Shown: one piece after another, positions 1 to 8,083 of the stretch | Layout: the number at the start of each line of letters is the position of its first letter | How positions within the stretch are numbered: position 1 is the first letter of the stretch | DNA from: Saccharothrix sp. NRRL B-16314 | GTDB taxonomy: Bacteria > Actinomycetota > Actinomycetes > Mycobacteriales > Pseudonocardiaceae | NCBI RefSeq assembly: GCF_000716595.1 | Contig: NZ_JNXC01000019.1 | Span: 1-64,000 of the forward strand | DNA: 64,000 nucleotides | Direction: 5' to 3' | Translations under genes and position numbers: made by a program | Notes under the pieces: model-generated | Seen by the model: the letters and a program-made list of their open reading frames with translations, nothing else | What the model was told of the DNA's origin: nothing | The model's database searches: none

Positions 1-108
1 CGCCACCTCCAACGATTACTCGCCGCCTGGACCGGCATCTGCCACACCTGCCGACAACCCGTCCAGGCCACGAACAGCCAACAGAAACCGCAGGTCAACA
101 GCACTTAA
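1..108 (+). CDS. C-terminal end of an unidentified protein, cut by the window edge
   Basis: An open frame enters from the left edge and ends at TAA after 35 codons. The tail contains a CxxC pair (CHTCRQP) and a polar Gln/Asn-rich end. It lies directly before the relic of an insertion sequence, and tails of this kind occur on actinobacterial transposases, but the visible part is too short to assign a family. Function unknown. Confidence 0.4.
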   Translation, partial: RHLQRLLAAWTGICHTCRQPVQATNSQQKPQVNST

Positions 109-120
109 CAAAGTCCTACT

Positions 121-282
121 AGGCGCTGCAACTCGCACCACCACGACGGGACCGGCTGATAGCAGAGCCGGGCCGCACCTCAATACGTCGCCTACCAGTC
201 GTCGGCGGCCTGATCAACGAGTACGAACCTACAGCAGCCTAACCCGCAGGTCAGACCACGTGGCCGACTTTGACACCTCGCA
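121..282 (+). pseudogene. 3' end of a DDE integrase-type transposase (second copy of the IS at 14661-15852)
   Basis: The DNA closely follows the last codons and right end of the intact element at 14661-15852, including the end LINEYEPTAA and stop. It finishes with TGACACCTCGCA at 271-282, the complement of that element's left terminal repeat with one change. The rest of the transposase is missing, so this is a dead fragment. Confidence 0.8.
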
Positions 283-420
283 GGGCGGCCGAAGGGGCGA
301 ACCCCCGGTCCGCTGACGTTGCCGTCAACTACTGCCGTCACCCCACGAAGAAGCCCCGCCAGGTCATGCCCGACAGGGCTCCACTTTTGCCATGTTATCG
401 ACGCCCGCCCGGGGTACGCG

Positions 421-963
421 CTACCTCAACATTTGACCTTCGTCGAACCCAAGCTCATCTTCGATCCCCAGTTCGACAGCCGCATGCCATCGCACAGTGT
501 CAGGCCATGACTGGGCTGTCATCTGACGAATGCACTCAAAGGCCTCCGGCGTGCCAATTTCCCCCAGAGAGGAGATAACCTTCTGGCATAGCCAGTACGC
601 TGGGGCGTCCTTGCTCACCGAACCTTCCGCTACCCGAAACAGACAAGCGACCGAGCCCGCTTCCCGGATCTCACCCAAAATGTCCACGAGATCCTCTTTG
701 TTCAATCCTGCGGCGCCTGAATCAAGAATCTCCTGAAGAACCTCGCCGAGGCCCGCCACCCGGAGGGGAGCAGCCAAGTTGGCAAACTTCTCAACCCTGG
801 TCCATCTTCCCACGTGTGCCGCTTCGCGAATCCAGGAAACGATGCCATCACAGACCCCAGGATGCAGTTCCGCAATAGACCTGGCATCCCGTTCCGCGAG
901 AAACCCATTCACGAGCGATTCCACTCGATCGGCTTCAGATCGTTCGGCCATTGAGGCGGTCAC
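421..963 (-). CDS. hypothetical protein, HEAT-like helical repeats
   Basis: This 180-residue protein has normal high-GC codon use. The predicted content is almost wholly alpha-helical, with short paired helices such as AGLGEVLQEILDS and AFECIRQM that resemble HEAT/armadillo repeats. There is no signal peptide or membrane segment, so it is probably cytosolic. A second ATG four codons in (951) could also be the start. It stands alone between IS relics. Immunity or adaptor proteins often have this build, but no function can be assigned. Confidence 0.65.
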   Translation of the reverse strand: MTASMAERSEADRVESLVNGFLAERDARSIAELHPGVCDGIVSWIREAAHVGRWTRVEKFANLAAPLRVAGLGEVLQEILDSGAAGLNKEDLVDILGEIREAGSVACLFRVAEGSVSKDAPAYWLCQKVISSLGEIGTPEAFECIRQMTAQSWPDTVRWHAAVELGIEDELGFDEGQMLR

Positions 964-1102
964 CAGTCATCCACCCTTCCAAACCCGGCAATTCTCGAGT
1001 TGAACACTCCGACCATCCCGTCCTCAGACCGAAAGTGTCGGCCGACGCCGCCTGACGGGCAGGACGCGACCACACTGCGACCACATGAACCCAAAACGAA
1101 CC

Positions 1103-1131
1103 AGCGGGTTCACCACAAAGGTGAACCCGCT
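1103..1131 (-). terminator. hairpin terminator beside tRNA-Pro relic
   Basis: Perfect 12-bp stem AGCGGGTTCACC/GGTGAACCCGCT with loop ACAAA. On the minus strand it follows the tRNA relic at 1143-1181 and leads into GGTTCGTTTTGG. It is placed like the terminator that follows the second relic at 57846-57884. Confidence 0.7.
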
Positions 1132-1142
1132 GATCACGACCG

Positions 1143-1181
1143 TCGGGACGACAGGATGAACATGCACCCCTTGACCCCCAG
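1143..1181 (-). pseudogene. 3' fragment of tRNA-Pro (attachment-site relic, left copy)
   Basis: On the minus strand this reads from the GGG anticodon loop (CTGGGGGTCAAG) through a damaged T arm to the acceptor strand GTCGTCCCGA. The 5' half of the tRNA is absent and the T arm has lost three bases, so it cannot be a working tRNA. The same fragment, with an intact T arm, occurs in the same orientation at 57896-57937. Both are followed 17-20 bp later by TGACCTGCGGAAA. This fits an integration att core. Confidence 0.7.
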
Positions 1182-1320
1182 TGATCGAATCAAGGTCTGA
1201 CCTGCGGAAATAGTTCCGGAGCGCTCCGAGACGGCTCCGTTGAGCGCAGTTCGAAGCAGGCGAACTCCATTGCAGCACAACGAACTCTCCTTCGTTCGCT
1301 CCTCCTGGCCGCTCCCTTGA

Positions 1321-1413
1321 TCACCGATCAAGGGAGCGGTCGCCAGCCTCGACATCCGCCAACGGCAACGACTGGGCGGCATCATCTCCAACGAGTACCA
1401 CCACGCCGCCTGA
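1321..1413 (+). pseudogene. 3' end of an IS3-like transposase (fragment of the IS type at 48962-50059)
   Basis: The stretch matches the end of the intact transposase at 48962-50059, from TCACCGATCA to the stop and the following CCTGCAC, with a few substitutions and one small insertion. Only about 30 codons survive. Confidence 0.8.
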
Positions 1414-1728
1414 CCTGCACAAGCACACCCCAGTCCCGAAACACCCAGCGTGTCCGGTCGCAGCAGGTGCAGCAGGCGGCCAGCGTAGATTGTCTCGCCC
1501 TCGGCGGTGGGTCCGAACACCGCGCCGACCAGGGCACGGGCTCCGGCCTCGATCAAAGTCATCAACTCAAGCGTCGGACAGCCGCAACCCGCTCAACGGC
1601 TTGCCCGCACCCGGCAGGTTCTCGCTCCCACCACGGTCCTGCGCCTCCCGGATCTACCGCTCGATCCAGGTCTCGAACCCGACACCAGCCGATTCCACTC
1701 GGTCATCGCAACCACCCCGAGCCCAGAT
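1414..1728. other. 315-bp gap, no gene recognised
   Basis: A minus-strand open stretch (about 1440-1565) reads LIEAGARALVGAVFGPTAEG. It faintly recalls the dimerisation domain of pyridine-nucleotide disulfide oxidoreductases (VVGATF-type strand), but it has no family context and may be chance. No promoter, hairpin or RNA gene is seen. Confidence 0.25.
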
Positions 1729-4700
1729 CTACCGAGCACACGGCCGGTCACGGCTGACCCCGGCAGGCAGGTCCAACAGCTCCTCGGGCGTGAACTCCCG
1801 ATCCGCCATGCCGCACAGGTGTGCCACGATCGCCTCGGGGTCGAGCCGCAACGACGACAGTTCCCTGATGTACCTCCCGTCGCCCCGATCACCGTTGGTG
1901 ACGTAGTGCAGGGTGGCGCCGTCCAGCCGGAAGTGCCGGATCCGCTCCTCGACGGCGATCTCGCCGATCAACTGGTTCCCGAGCCACACCTGCACCCCGG
2001 CGTCCACCTCCACCACCAGCGCGGCGCCGTGGAAGCCGATCAGCGTCCTCACCCGCTCCGACAGCTCACTGAACTTCCAGTCCTCCTGCCACACCTCGAC
2101 GCCACCCGGCCCGGCTTTCACCGCGGCGATCCGCACGCCGTCCGGGTTGTGCACGAATCCACCCCGAACACCGCTGACCGGCGTCGGCAGCCTGCCGAGG
2201 AATCGCCGCCCGACGACGTCCCACCGTTCGAGGCCTGCCGGTGTCTCCAGCACGACCTGGTGCGGGTGGCCGGGGCGCGGGTGGAGGTGGCCCGCCTCGC
2301 CGACCTCGGCGAGGCGTTCGGGTGCCGAGGCGAGCGGGAGGGGCCGGTCCACCGGTTGTCCGGTGTCGAGCCTCCACCTGGTGAGCGAGCCGTCGTGGAG
2401 GGTGGCCACCTCGCCATCCGACAGCACGGCGAACGACAGCTTCCGCATCGGCAAGTACGGCGGCGCGACTGTGTGCTCCAAACGCAACCCGGGCAGCGAG
2501 TACACGCGCAAGACGTGCTCGGACGCGGCGAGCAGGTGGCGACCGCCCGGGGTGAACCGCAACCTCGTGATCCGCTCCGATGCCGCGGTCCGCTGGACAC
2601 CGTCGGTGGAGACCATCCTCAACTCGGTGTCGGTCGCCTCCGCCCACGATCGGCCGTCCGGCGCGACGGCCACGGTGGGATAGTCGTCCGGCGACTCGGG
2701 TGACTGCGGCGGGTCCGCCCGGTCCGCGTGCAGGTGGACCGTGGCCTTATCGTTGATCAAGATCGCAGTGAAGCCACCGTCTGCGGTCAACGCGCCGATC
2801 ACGCCGTGGACCGGCCGACGCTGCCCGCGGACCGTGTACGTGCGGCCGGTGGGCCAGTGCAGATAGGTGCGCTTGCCGGAGTCGTCCTCCCCCTCCAGGT
2901 CGATGAACTGCCCGCTCGCGTCCACCGCGCCGGGAGTCGGGTCCGGAGCGCCGCAAGCACGTCCACGCGGCGGGAACGTGCGGGTCTCGTCGGTGGCGAC
3001 CACGCGGATCCGAATGCCATCGGGCACGCACTCGGCGACCGCCTCGCCGTGGCCGAGCAAGACGGTGGAACGGCCGTAGTCCCGGCGCTGTCCGGTGATC
3101 AGGTCGAGCGTGATCACGTGGAACGGACCCGTCGACCCACCTTGGTGTTCGTACCCGACGAGCGTGCGCCGGTCCGGCTGGAGCACCGCGTAGACACCGT
3201 TGTAGGAGAGAGCGGCGACCTGCTCGCCGGTGCGGGAATCCCAGGTGATCACTTTGACGGGCCGTGTCGTCGCCACCAACTCGCTCCCGGTCAGGTACCG
3301 CCCCTCGCGGTCGAACCGCAGTGCGTGCGGCACGCCATCGGACGGAATCGTGTGCCGTTTCACGCGATCCGGGATGTGCCACAGTTTCAGCTCACCGGAG
3401 GTCGTGACGACCGCGAGCGTGGTGCCGTCCGGGCTCACCGCGTGTCCGATCACGTCGGAGGTCGGCACTTCCCACGCCCGTCCAGCCTGCCGCACCACCA
3501 ATCGGCTCGGACCGTTCGAGGAGACGGCTACCACGCTGCCGTCACCGCTGGCCGCCGTCCGCCCTTCCGGAGGGCCGAGCAGGTGGTCGGCGAATCCGTG
3601 GTCCTGCTCCTGCGCGAACAGCGCCCGGTACGCCTCCGGGTGACGCGGGTACTCGCGCCACGCGACGAGGGCCAGTTGCACCGCCTTGAGCGGGTGGTTC
3701 TCCCGCAGCCTCAACGACTCCTGCGCGAGTTGCCTCGCGTTGCTCACCCGCAGCTGCTCGCCCATCTCCCGGCGCTGCGCCTCGGTCCGCACCCACAACC
3801 CGGCCGCGACCAGCGCGATCACGGTGACCAGCGCCGTGACGGCGCGCCACGTCCACACCTCCCGCCGTTGCCGCACGCGACTGCGGTCTATGAAGTCGCG
3901 CTCCCCCGCCGACAGCTCGCGCCTCGCCCGCCATGCCAACGCCCGTGCCAGAGCGACACCGCCGAGCAGGCTCCTGCGGTCCCGGCCGGCATCCGCCCAC
4001 TGCGCCCGCCGCTGGTCCAGATCCGACCGCCAAGCCACGAACTCGTGATCCGCCGCCAGCCACGCGCGCAGGCGCTCCCAGCGGTCCGCCAATGCCTGGT
4101 GCGCCAACTCCACCGTCCCGTCGTTGACCACCACCAGCCTGGTGGCCACCAACGCCTCCAGCACTTCCTGGTCGTCCACGTCGGATGCGTCCAGCCGCTT
4201 GCGGACGAACCCACCGGCGCCGTCGGGGCGGGCCAGCCTGGTCAGAACGTCCCGCACCCTGGTCTCCGGCAGCCACAGCGCCCGGTCGGCGTAGTCGGTC
4301 AACGCGCCCGACACGCCGCCGATCTCGTCGTACGCCTGGTGTGTGAGCCGACCACCGGTGCGCCGCCGCCACAGCTCGGTCAACGCGAACTCGACCAACG
4401 GCAGCCGACCGGGTTCCTGGCCCGCGTCGGCGATGATGCGGTCGACCAGGCCGTCCTCGAAGTCGATACCGCCCACGGCGGCCACCGGCTCGGTGATCGC
4501 CGCACGCATCCCGTCGGCGTCCAACGGCCCCACGAACATCACCGCGTGGTCCAGGGCACGGGCCGTCGAGGCGGTGAGGAGGTGGTCCAGCGAGTCCGAC
4601 CGCATGGTCAGCACCACCCTCGACAAGGCGCCGGCGAGACGGTCGAGCACGACGCGCGCCAGGTCCGGGTCCTCGTCCACAACCTCCTCGAACTGGTCCA

Positions 4701-5556
4701 CGAACAGCAGCACCCGCCGGTCGCGCGGCAGTTCCGGCAGGCTCGAACCCAGCCGGGCCACCGAGATGTGCACGCCGTCGCGCCGCAGCGCCGGCAGCAG
4801 ACCCGCCCGCACCAGCGACGACTTACCGCTCCCCGACGGCCCCACGACCAGCACCAACGAACGGTCTTCGACGTGGCGGCGCAGGCGGGCGACGTCGGCC
4901 TCCCGGCCGTGGAAGAACGGCTCGTCCTCCTCCTCGAACGCGGCCAGCCCGCGGAACGGCTCGGGCAGGTCGTCCCACGACCCCAAGTCCGCCGACGGCA
5001 CGACGAAAGCGGTGCCGTCACCGGCCCTCGCCACCAGCATGCCGACCACGCCGGCCCGCTCCTCGTCCCACACCGGCGCGCCGCTGAAACCGGACCGGAC
5101 CCCGGCCACCTCCGCCTGCAACCACCCGGTGCCCTGCTTGGCCCGCAGCACGCCGGACAGCCACCGGCCGTCCTCGAACCCGGCCGGGAACCCGCACACC
5201 CTGATCCGGTGACCCCAGACGTCGTCTGCGGAACTCAGCGGCACGGGTCTCGCCCCGGAGGGCGGCTCCACGTCCAGCACGGCCACGTCACCGGTGCCGT
5301 CCGCCGCGATCGGCTGCCACGACACCACCGACGCCGACACCGGATCACCGCCGAGCAGCGGGAAGTCCACGGTCAACGGGCCGGACGGCGGCGCGGCGGC
5401 ACGGCCGTCGTCCGCGATGACGTGCGCGCAGGTGACGGCCGAGGTGGGCCCGACCAGGAAACCGGCGCCGACGGCCACGCCCGTTGCGTTCCGGACCCGG
5501 ATCAACGCGGGCCCGATCCGATCACCGACAGTCACGAATAGTGACTGTAGTGGCAC
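1729..5556 (-). CDS. trypsin-like protease / nSTAND1 NTPase / WD40-like propeller protein
   Basis: This protein has 1275 residues. Residues 1-195 form a trypsin-fold peptidase with the triad His45 (TCAHV), Asp90 (GDVAVLD) and Ser158 (GFSGAPVW). Residues 203-500 form an nSTAND1 ATPase with Walker A GPSGSGKSS (239-247) and Walker B RVLLFVDQFEE (281-291). A single membrane helix lies near 569-589, followed by about 680 residues of WD40-like beta-propeller blades. Such STAND proteins are thought to sense a ligand through the repeats and switch on the N-terminal effector, here a protease. The start is GTG. A second GTG at 5535 (residue 8, MTVGDRIG) is an equally good start. No partner gene is adjacent, and the upstream DNA is decayed sigma-factor sequence. 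Confidence 0.9.
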   Translation of the reverse strand: MPLQSLFVTVGDRIGPALIRVRNATGVAVGAGFLVGPTSAVTCAHVIADDGRAAAPPSGPLTVDFPLLGGDPVSASVVSWQPIAADGTGDVAVLDVEPPSGARPVPLSSADDVWGHRIRVCGFPAGFEDGRWLSGVLRAKQGTGWLQAEVAGVRSGFSGAPVWDEERAGVVGMLVARAGDGTAFVVPSADLGSWDDLPEPFRGLAAFEEEDEPFFHGREADVARLRRHVEDRSLVLVVGPSGSGKSSLVRAGLLPALRRDGVHISVARLGSSLPELPRDRRVLLFVDQFEEVVDEDPDLARVVLDRLAGALSRVVLTMRSDSLDHLLTASTARALDHAVMFVGPLDADGMRAAITEPVAAVGGIDFEDGLVDRIIADAGQEPGRLPLVEFALTELWRRRTGGRLTHQAYDEIGGVSGALTDYADRALWLPETRVRDVLTRLARPDGAGGFVRKRLDASDVDDQEVLEALVATRLVVVNDGTVELAHQALADRWERLRAWLAADHEFVAWRSDLDQRRAQWADAGRDRRSLLGGVALARALAWRARRELSAGERDFIDRSRVRQRREVWTWRAVTALVTVIALVAAGLWVRTEAQRREMGEQLRVSNARQLAQESLRLRENHPLKAVQLALVAWREYPRHPEAYRALFAQEQDHGFADHLLGPPEGRTAASGDGSVVAVSSNGPSRLVVRQAGRAWEVPTSDVIGHAVSPDGTTLAVVTTSGELKLWHIPDRVKRHTIPSDGVPHALRFDREGRYLTGSELVATTRPVKVITWDSRTGEQVAALSYNGVYAVLQPDRRTLVGYEHQGGSTGPFHVITLDLITGQRRDYGRSTVLLGHGEAVAECVPDGIRIRVVATDETRTFPPRGRACGAPDPTPGAVDASGQFIDLEGEDDSGKRTYLHWPTGRTYTVRGQRRPVHGVIGALTADGGFTAILINDKATVHLHADRADPPQSPESPDDYPTVAVAPDGRSWAEATDTELRMVSTDGVQRTAASERITRLRFTPGGRHLLAASEHVLRVYSLPGLRLEHTVAPPYLPMRKLSFAVLSDGEVATLHDGSLTRWRLDTGQPVDRPLPLASAPERLAEVGEAGHLHPRPGHPHQVVLETPAGLERWDVVGRRFLGRLPTPVSGVRGGFVHNPDGVRIAAVKAGPGGVEVWQEDWKFSELSERVRTLIGFHGAALVVEVDAGVQVWLGNQLIGEIAVEERIRHFRLDGATLHYVTNGDRGDGRYIRELSSLRLDPEAIVAHLCGMADREFTPEELLDLPAGVSRDRPCAR

Positions 5557-5581
5557 CGGGTCAGCAGGCGAGTCGAGCCAC

Positions 5582-5905
5582 CTACTCCATCAGGTAACGC
5601 TGCTCGGACGTGCCCGTCGTGCGCGCGGCGGCCACCTGGTAGTGCGCCACAACGCGCGGCGCGTCCCTGCCATCTCGCGCAGGTGGGCGCGCACGGCGTC
5701 GAGCCGGCAGTGGCAGGGCAGCCGCTCGTCCAAGGCGTCGATCAGCTTCAGGCCCTCGGCAGGACCGTGCACCATGCCACCGCGATCGCCCGGCTGAATG
5801 ACACCATCGGGTTGCCGGGCATCTTCTCCAGCAGCCCGTACATGCCCAGGATCTGCGGCCAGTCGGTGTCCTTGGGCGCAGCGCGTTGTCGTGAATGGCC
5901 GCGAT
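5582..5905 (-). pseudogene. C-terminal relic of an ECF-type sigma factor (DUF6596/SigI-like)
   Basis: Pieces of the C-terminal domain of this sigma-factor family are readable, but only by changing frame: IAAIHDNA, then ILGMYGLLEKMPGNPMVSFS, then MVHGPAEGLKLIDALDERL, then HYQVAAARTTGTSEQRYLME. At least two frameshifts and a missing N-terminal half (no sigma2/sigma4 regions) make it non-functional. Confidence 0.7.
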
Positions 5906-6165
5906 CACCGCCTGCGACTGGACGAACTGCTGGTCGCCGTCACCAACGTCAAGGTGACCGGAGACATCGAACTGTCACGTGAAGAGGAGAGCAAAGCCGC
6001 CCGCAAGGCCGGCGGTTCCGCGACGGCGTCCCTCAAACCGACACCGGCGTTCGAGGCGAAGTTGAGTGCTGAACCGTCCACCGAAGGCCGCGACCTACTA
6101 CGAGAGACGCGACGCGGCACCGAACGGCTCAGCTTGGACTTCAGCGACGTCACCCGCGCGCGGTC
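5891..6165 (+). other. unidentified coding fragment
   Basis: From a GTG at 5891 an open frame with good codon bias runs into the IS630 relic. It contains the strand-rich stretch NVKVTGDIELSREEES and the charged tail STEGRDLLRETRRG. Both ends adjoin other relics (sigma factor on the left, transposase on the right), so it is probably a gene remnant. Family not recognised. Confidence 0.35.
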
Positions 6166-6169
6166 CGCT

Positions 6170-6596
6170 ATTGACCGACAGCGGCACCTGCGGCGAGAAG
6201 CCCATGCGGTGTAACAGACACGACACCCCGCGCAGCATGTAACGGGTGTGGAACAGCCGGGCGATCAGATCGGAGACCCGGGCCAGGGTCCAACGCCGGT
6301 CCCCACCGAACCCATACGCGGCAGGGCCCCGCTCCAGCGCTTCGGCGAGTTGGTCCAACCGCCGCTGGTCCAGCCGGCACGACGACCCGCCCGGGTCCTT
6401 CGACGCCAACCCGGCCTCGCCCCCGGACGCGCCATCGACGCCGCCAGGTGTAGACCGCGTTGGTCGACACCCGCAGCCGACGGGCGATCTCCCCGACCGG
6501 CACGTCCCGGGCGAACCACTCCGCCGCGCCCCACCGGGCCTGCTCGCGAGTGGCCCTGCCCCGCACCGACAGTCCACCACCGTCCGCATACCTCAT
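6170..6596 (-). pseudogene. IS630-family transposase, N-terminal half, frameshifted
   Basis: It starts at ATG 6596 (MRYADGGGLSVRG). A helix-turn-helix (EIARRLRVSTNAVYTWRRRW) follows. After a frame change near 6410 comes RGVSCLLHRMGFSPQVP, typical of the linker before the IS630 catalytic domain. The DDE domain is absent, so the gene is dead. It truncates the exported protein at 6669-6791. Confidence 0.8.
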
Positions 6597-6668
6597 GACT
6601 CCGGGATACCCAACCCCGGTCATGTTCATCGAGGGCTGACCATGACCGGCGCCATCAATCCTTTCCAT

Positions 6669-6791
6669 TCAAGGTCTGTAGCTGCCCGCCGCAGGAACGG
6701 CGGACGCCTGGGCCGGTGCGAGCATGGCGGTGCCGACGACGGCCGCTACCAGAACCGCTGCGACTCCTCGGAAAAAGCGTGTCGCAAGCAT
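6669..6791 (-). pseudogene. signal-peptide stub of a truncated exported protein
   Basis: An ATG at 6791 is preceded by a GAGGAGTG ribosome site. It opens a 40-codon frame that is a textbook Sec signal peptide: positive start (MLATRFFRG), hydrophobic core and APAQASA cleavage region. The frame stops just after the predicted cleavage site where the IS630 relic begins, so the mature protein has been lost. Confidence 0.65.
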
Positions 6792-6952
6792 GATCGCACT
6801 CCTCCGACGAAGTACCCGCGCCCGTCGGCGCGGTCGCGTCTGACCCTCGTAACCGGCGCGGCGACGCGCTCGTGGCGGGGCAAGGCACTGGGCCTGCACC
6901 GGGCACAGCGCCGCACTGCGGACACCGACCGCGTAGAGCGCAAACTCCTCGA

Positions 6953-6998
6953 CGAGGGCTGATCCGCCCGACGCTCCTACCGGTCGGATCAGCCCTCG
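6953..6998 (-). terminator. hairpin terminator after the exported protein gene at 7014-7430
   Basis: Perfect 14-bp arms CGAGGGCTGATCCG (6953-6966) and CGGATCAGCCCTCG (6985-6998) with an 18-nt loop. It lies 16 bp past the stop of the minus-strand gene at 7014. Confidence 0.7.
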
Positions 6999-7013
6999 CA
7001 GCGCGGACGTGTC

Positions 7014-7430
7014 CTACACCCACGCCGTCCCGGTCTTGCACTCCAGCGTGCCCCCACTGGAGGTGAGCGAGCAGATCTGGATCGAGATCTCGTCACCTGA
7101 CTCGAAGGTGTTCGGCAGCACGAAGTTCTTGCTCTGCCCGTTCACCCCGGACCGCCATTCGTGGGTCGCGGTGAACGTCAGGGTCGTGTTCTTCTTCGTG
7201 ACCCGCAGGCGTGCCCTGGTGCCGTCGTCGGGGCGGTAGTTCGGGCCGTTGTCCCAGACCGTGAAGGTGTCGATCGAGCTGTCGTACCGGGCGCCCGCGT
7301 AGTTCCGCGCCGTGTTGACGTCGGTGATCGCGGCGAACGCCGGAGCGGCCACGGCCAAGCTCAGCAGGATCGCAGAGCCCAACGCGAAAGCGCCGCCGAC
7401 CACAGTCCGCCCGGATACCTGGAAACCCAT
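7014..7430 (-). CDS. small exported protein of unknown function
   Basis: This 138-residue protein starts at ATG 7430 with AGGGGG about 10 bp upstream. Residues 1-35 are a Sec signal peptide (hydrophobic core, cleavage near APAFA). The mature part (~100 residues) is beta-rich and polar, with two cysteines near the end (QICSL, TLECKT) that could form a disulfide. It has its own terminator hairpin (6953-6998), so it is probably transcribed alone. No family recognised. It is intact, unlike its neighbours. Confidence 0.75.
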   Translation of the reverse strand: MGFQVSGRTVVGGAFALGSAILLSLAVAAPAFAAITDVNTARNYAGARYDSSIDTFTVWDNGPNYRPDDGTRARLRVTKKNTTLTFTATHEWRSGVNGQSKNFVLPNTFESGDEISIQICSLTSSGGTLECKTGTAWV

Positions 7431-7920
7431 CCTGAGAACCCCCTGTAGGGTAGTGACACCCGGTGGTGCTCCACTGACCACCCGTCCCGGGTCTGTACGG
7501 TTCCCATGGTGGCCCGGTGATCTGGGAGAAATCTTGGACGAATCTGGTTCGCCGCCCGGTCGTCCTCCGGATCGCGCCGCCGCCAGCGGGGCGAGTCGAC
7601 GGCTGAGACCGCCGAAGCCGCGAAGTCCAGGGCGTCTGAGGAACATCGGAACGGAGCCAGTGCTAATGGCTCGGCGGATCGACGTCGTGCCCGCCACCGC
7701 CCCAGCGGGACTGACCGGTGCTGGCTGTGCGGACGGCCCGCAGTCGCCGACGAAAAGCTTCCCGGTCGCCACCACAAGATCCGACTGCTGTGCCGGCGGC
7801 ACGACCAACATGTCTTCTGCGGCAACCGCGAGCCACACGACGACCAACAACTCACTCCCGCGGCCCTCATAACTGCTGGTCAGCGATGTCCGTCGGTTCT
7901 CGGCGGATGCTGCGGCGACC
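7431..7920. other. 490-bp gap with only gene debris
   Basis: The first ~100 bp presumably hold the promoter of the minus-strand gene at 7430; no clear -35/-10 pair is seen. In plus frame near 7710-7830 a short cysteine/histidine-rich stretch (RCWLCGRPAVADEK ... LLCRRHDQHVFC) looks like a zinc-binding fragment, but it has no start and no family match I can name. Confidence 0.3.
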
Positions 7921-8028
7921 TCTTACCTCGGCTACTACAACCACGACCGTCTACATTCGACACTCGACTACCGCACCCCGCACGAGTTCCGCGTCGACTA
8001 TCGTCAAGGTCTCGTCCTCGTGGCATGA
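7921..8028 (+). pseudogene. C-terminal fragment of an IS3-family OrfB transposase
   Basis: The frame reads YLGYYNHDRLHSTLDYRTP and then about 16 residues to the stop. The YYN..R.H..L...TP pattern is the hallmark end of IS3 OrfB proteins. Everything upstream of it is lost. Confidence 0.8.
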
Positions 8029-8083
8029 AACCCCGTGTCCGGTCTTCGGGGACAACCTCACGAGGTGCCGAAAGTCTGTTGTG

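Noticed and set aside
1440..1565. Flavin oxidoreductase fragment
   Set aside because: Only a weak VGAVFGP-like strand, no nucleotide-binding motif, and no neighbouring matching sequence.
2728..5541. 937-codon open frame on the plus strand
   Set aside because: It is the antisense shadow of the protease/STAND gene: Pro/Arg/His/Gln-rich, no domain, no ribosome site. High-GC coding DNA often leaves such frames open.
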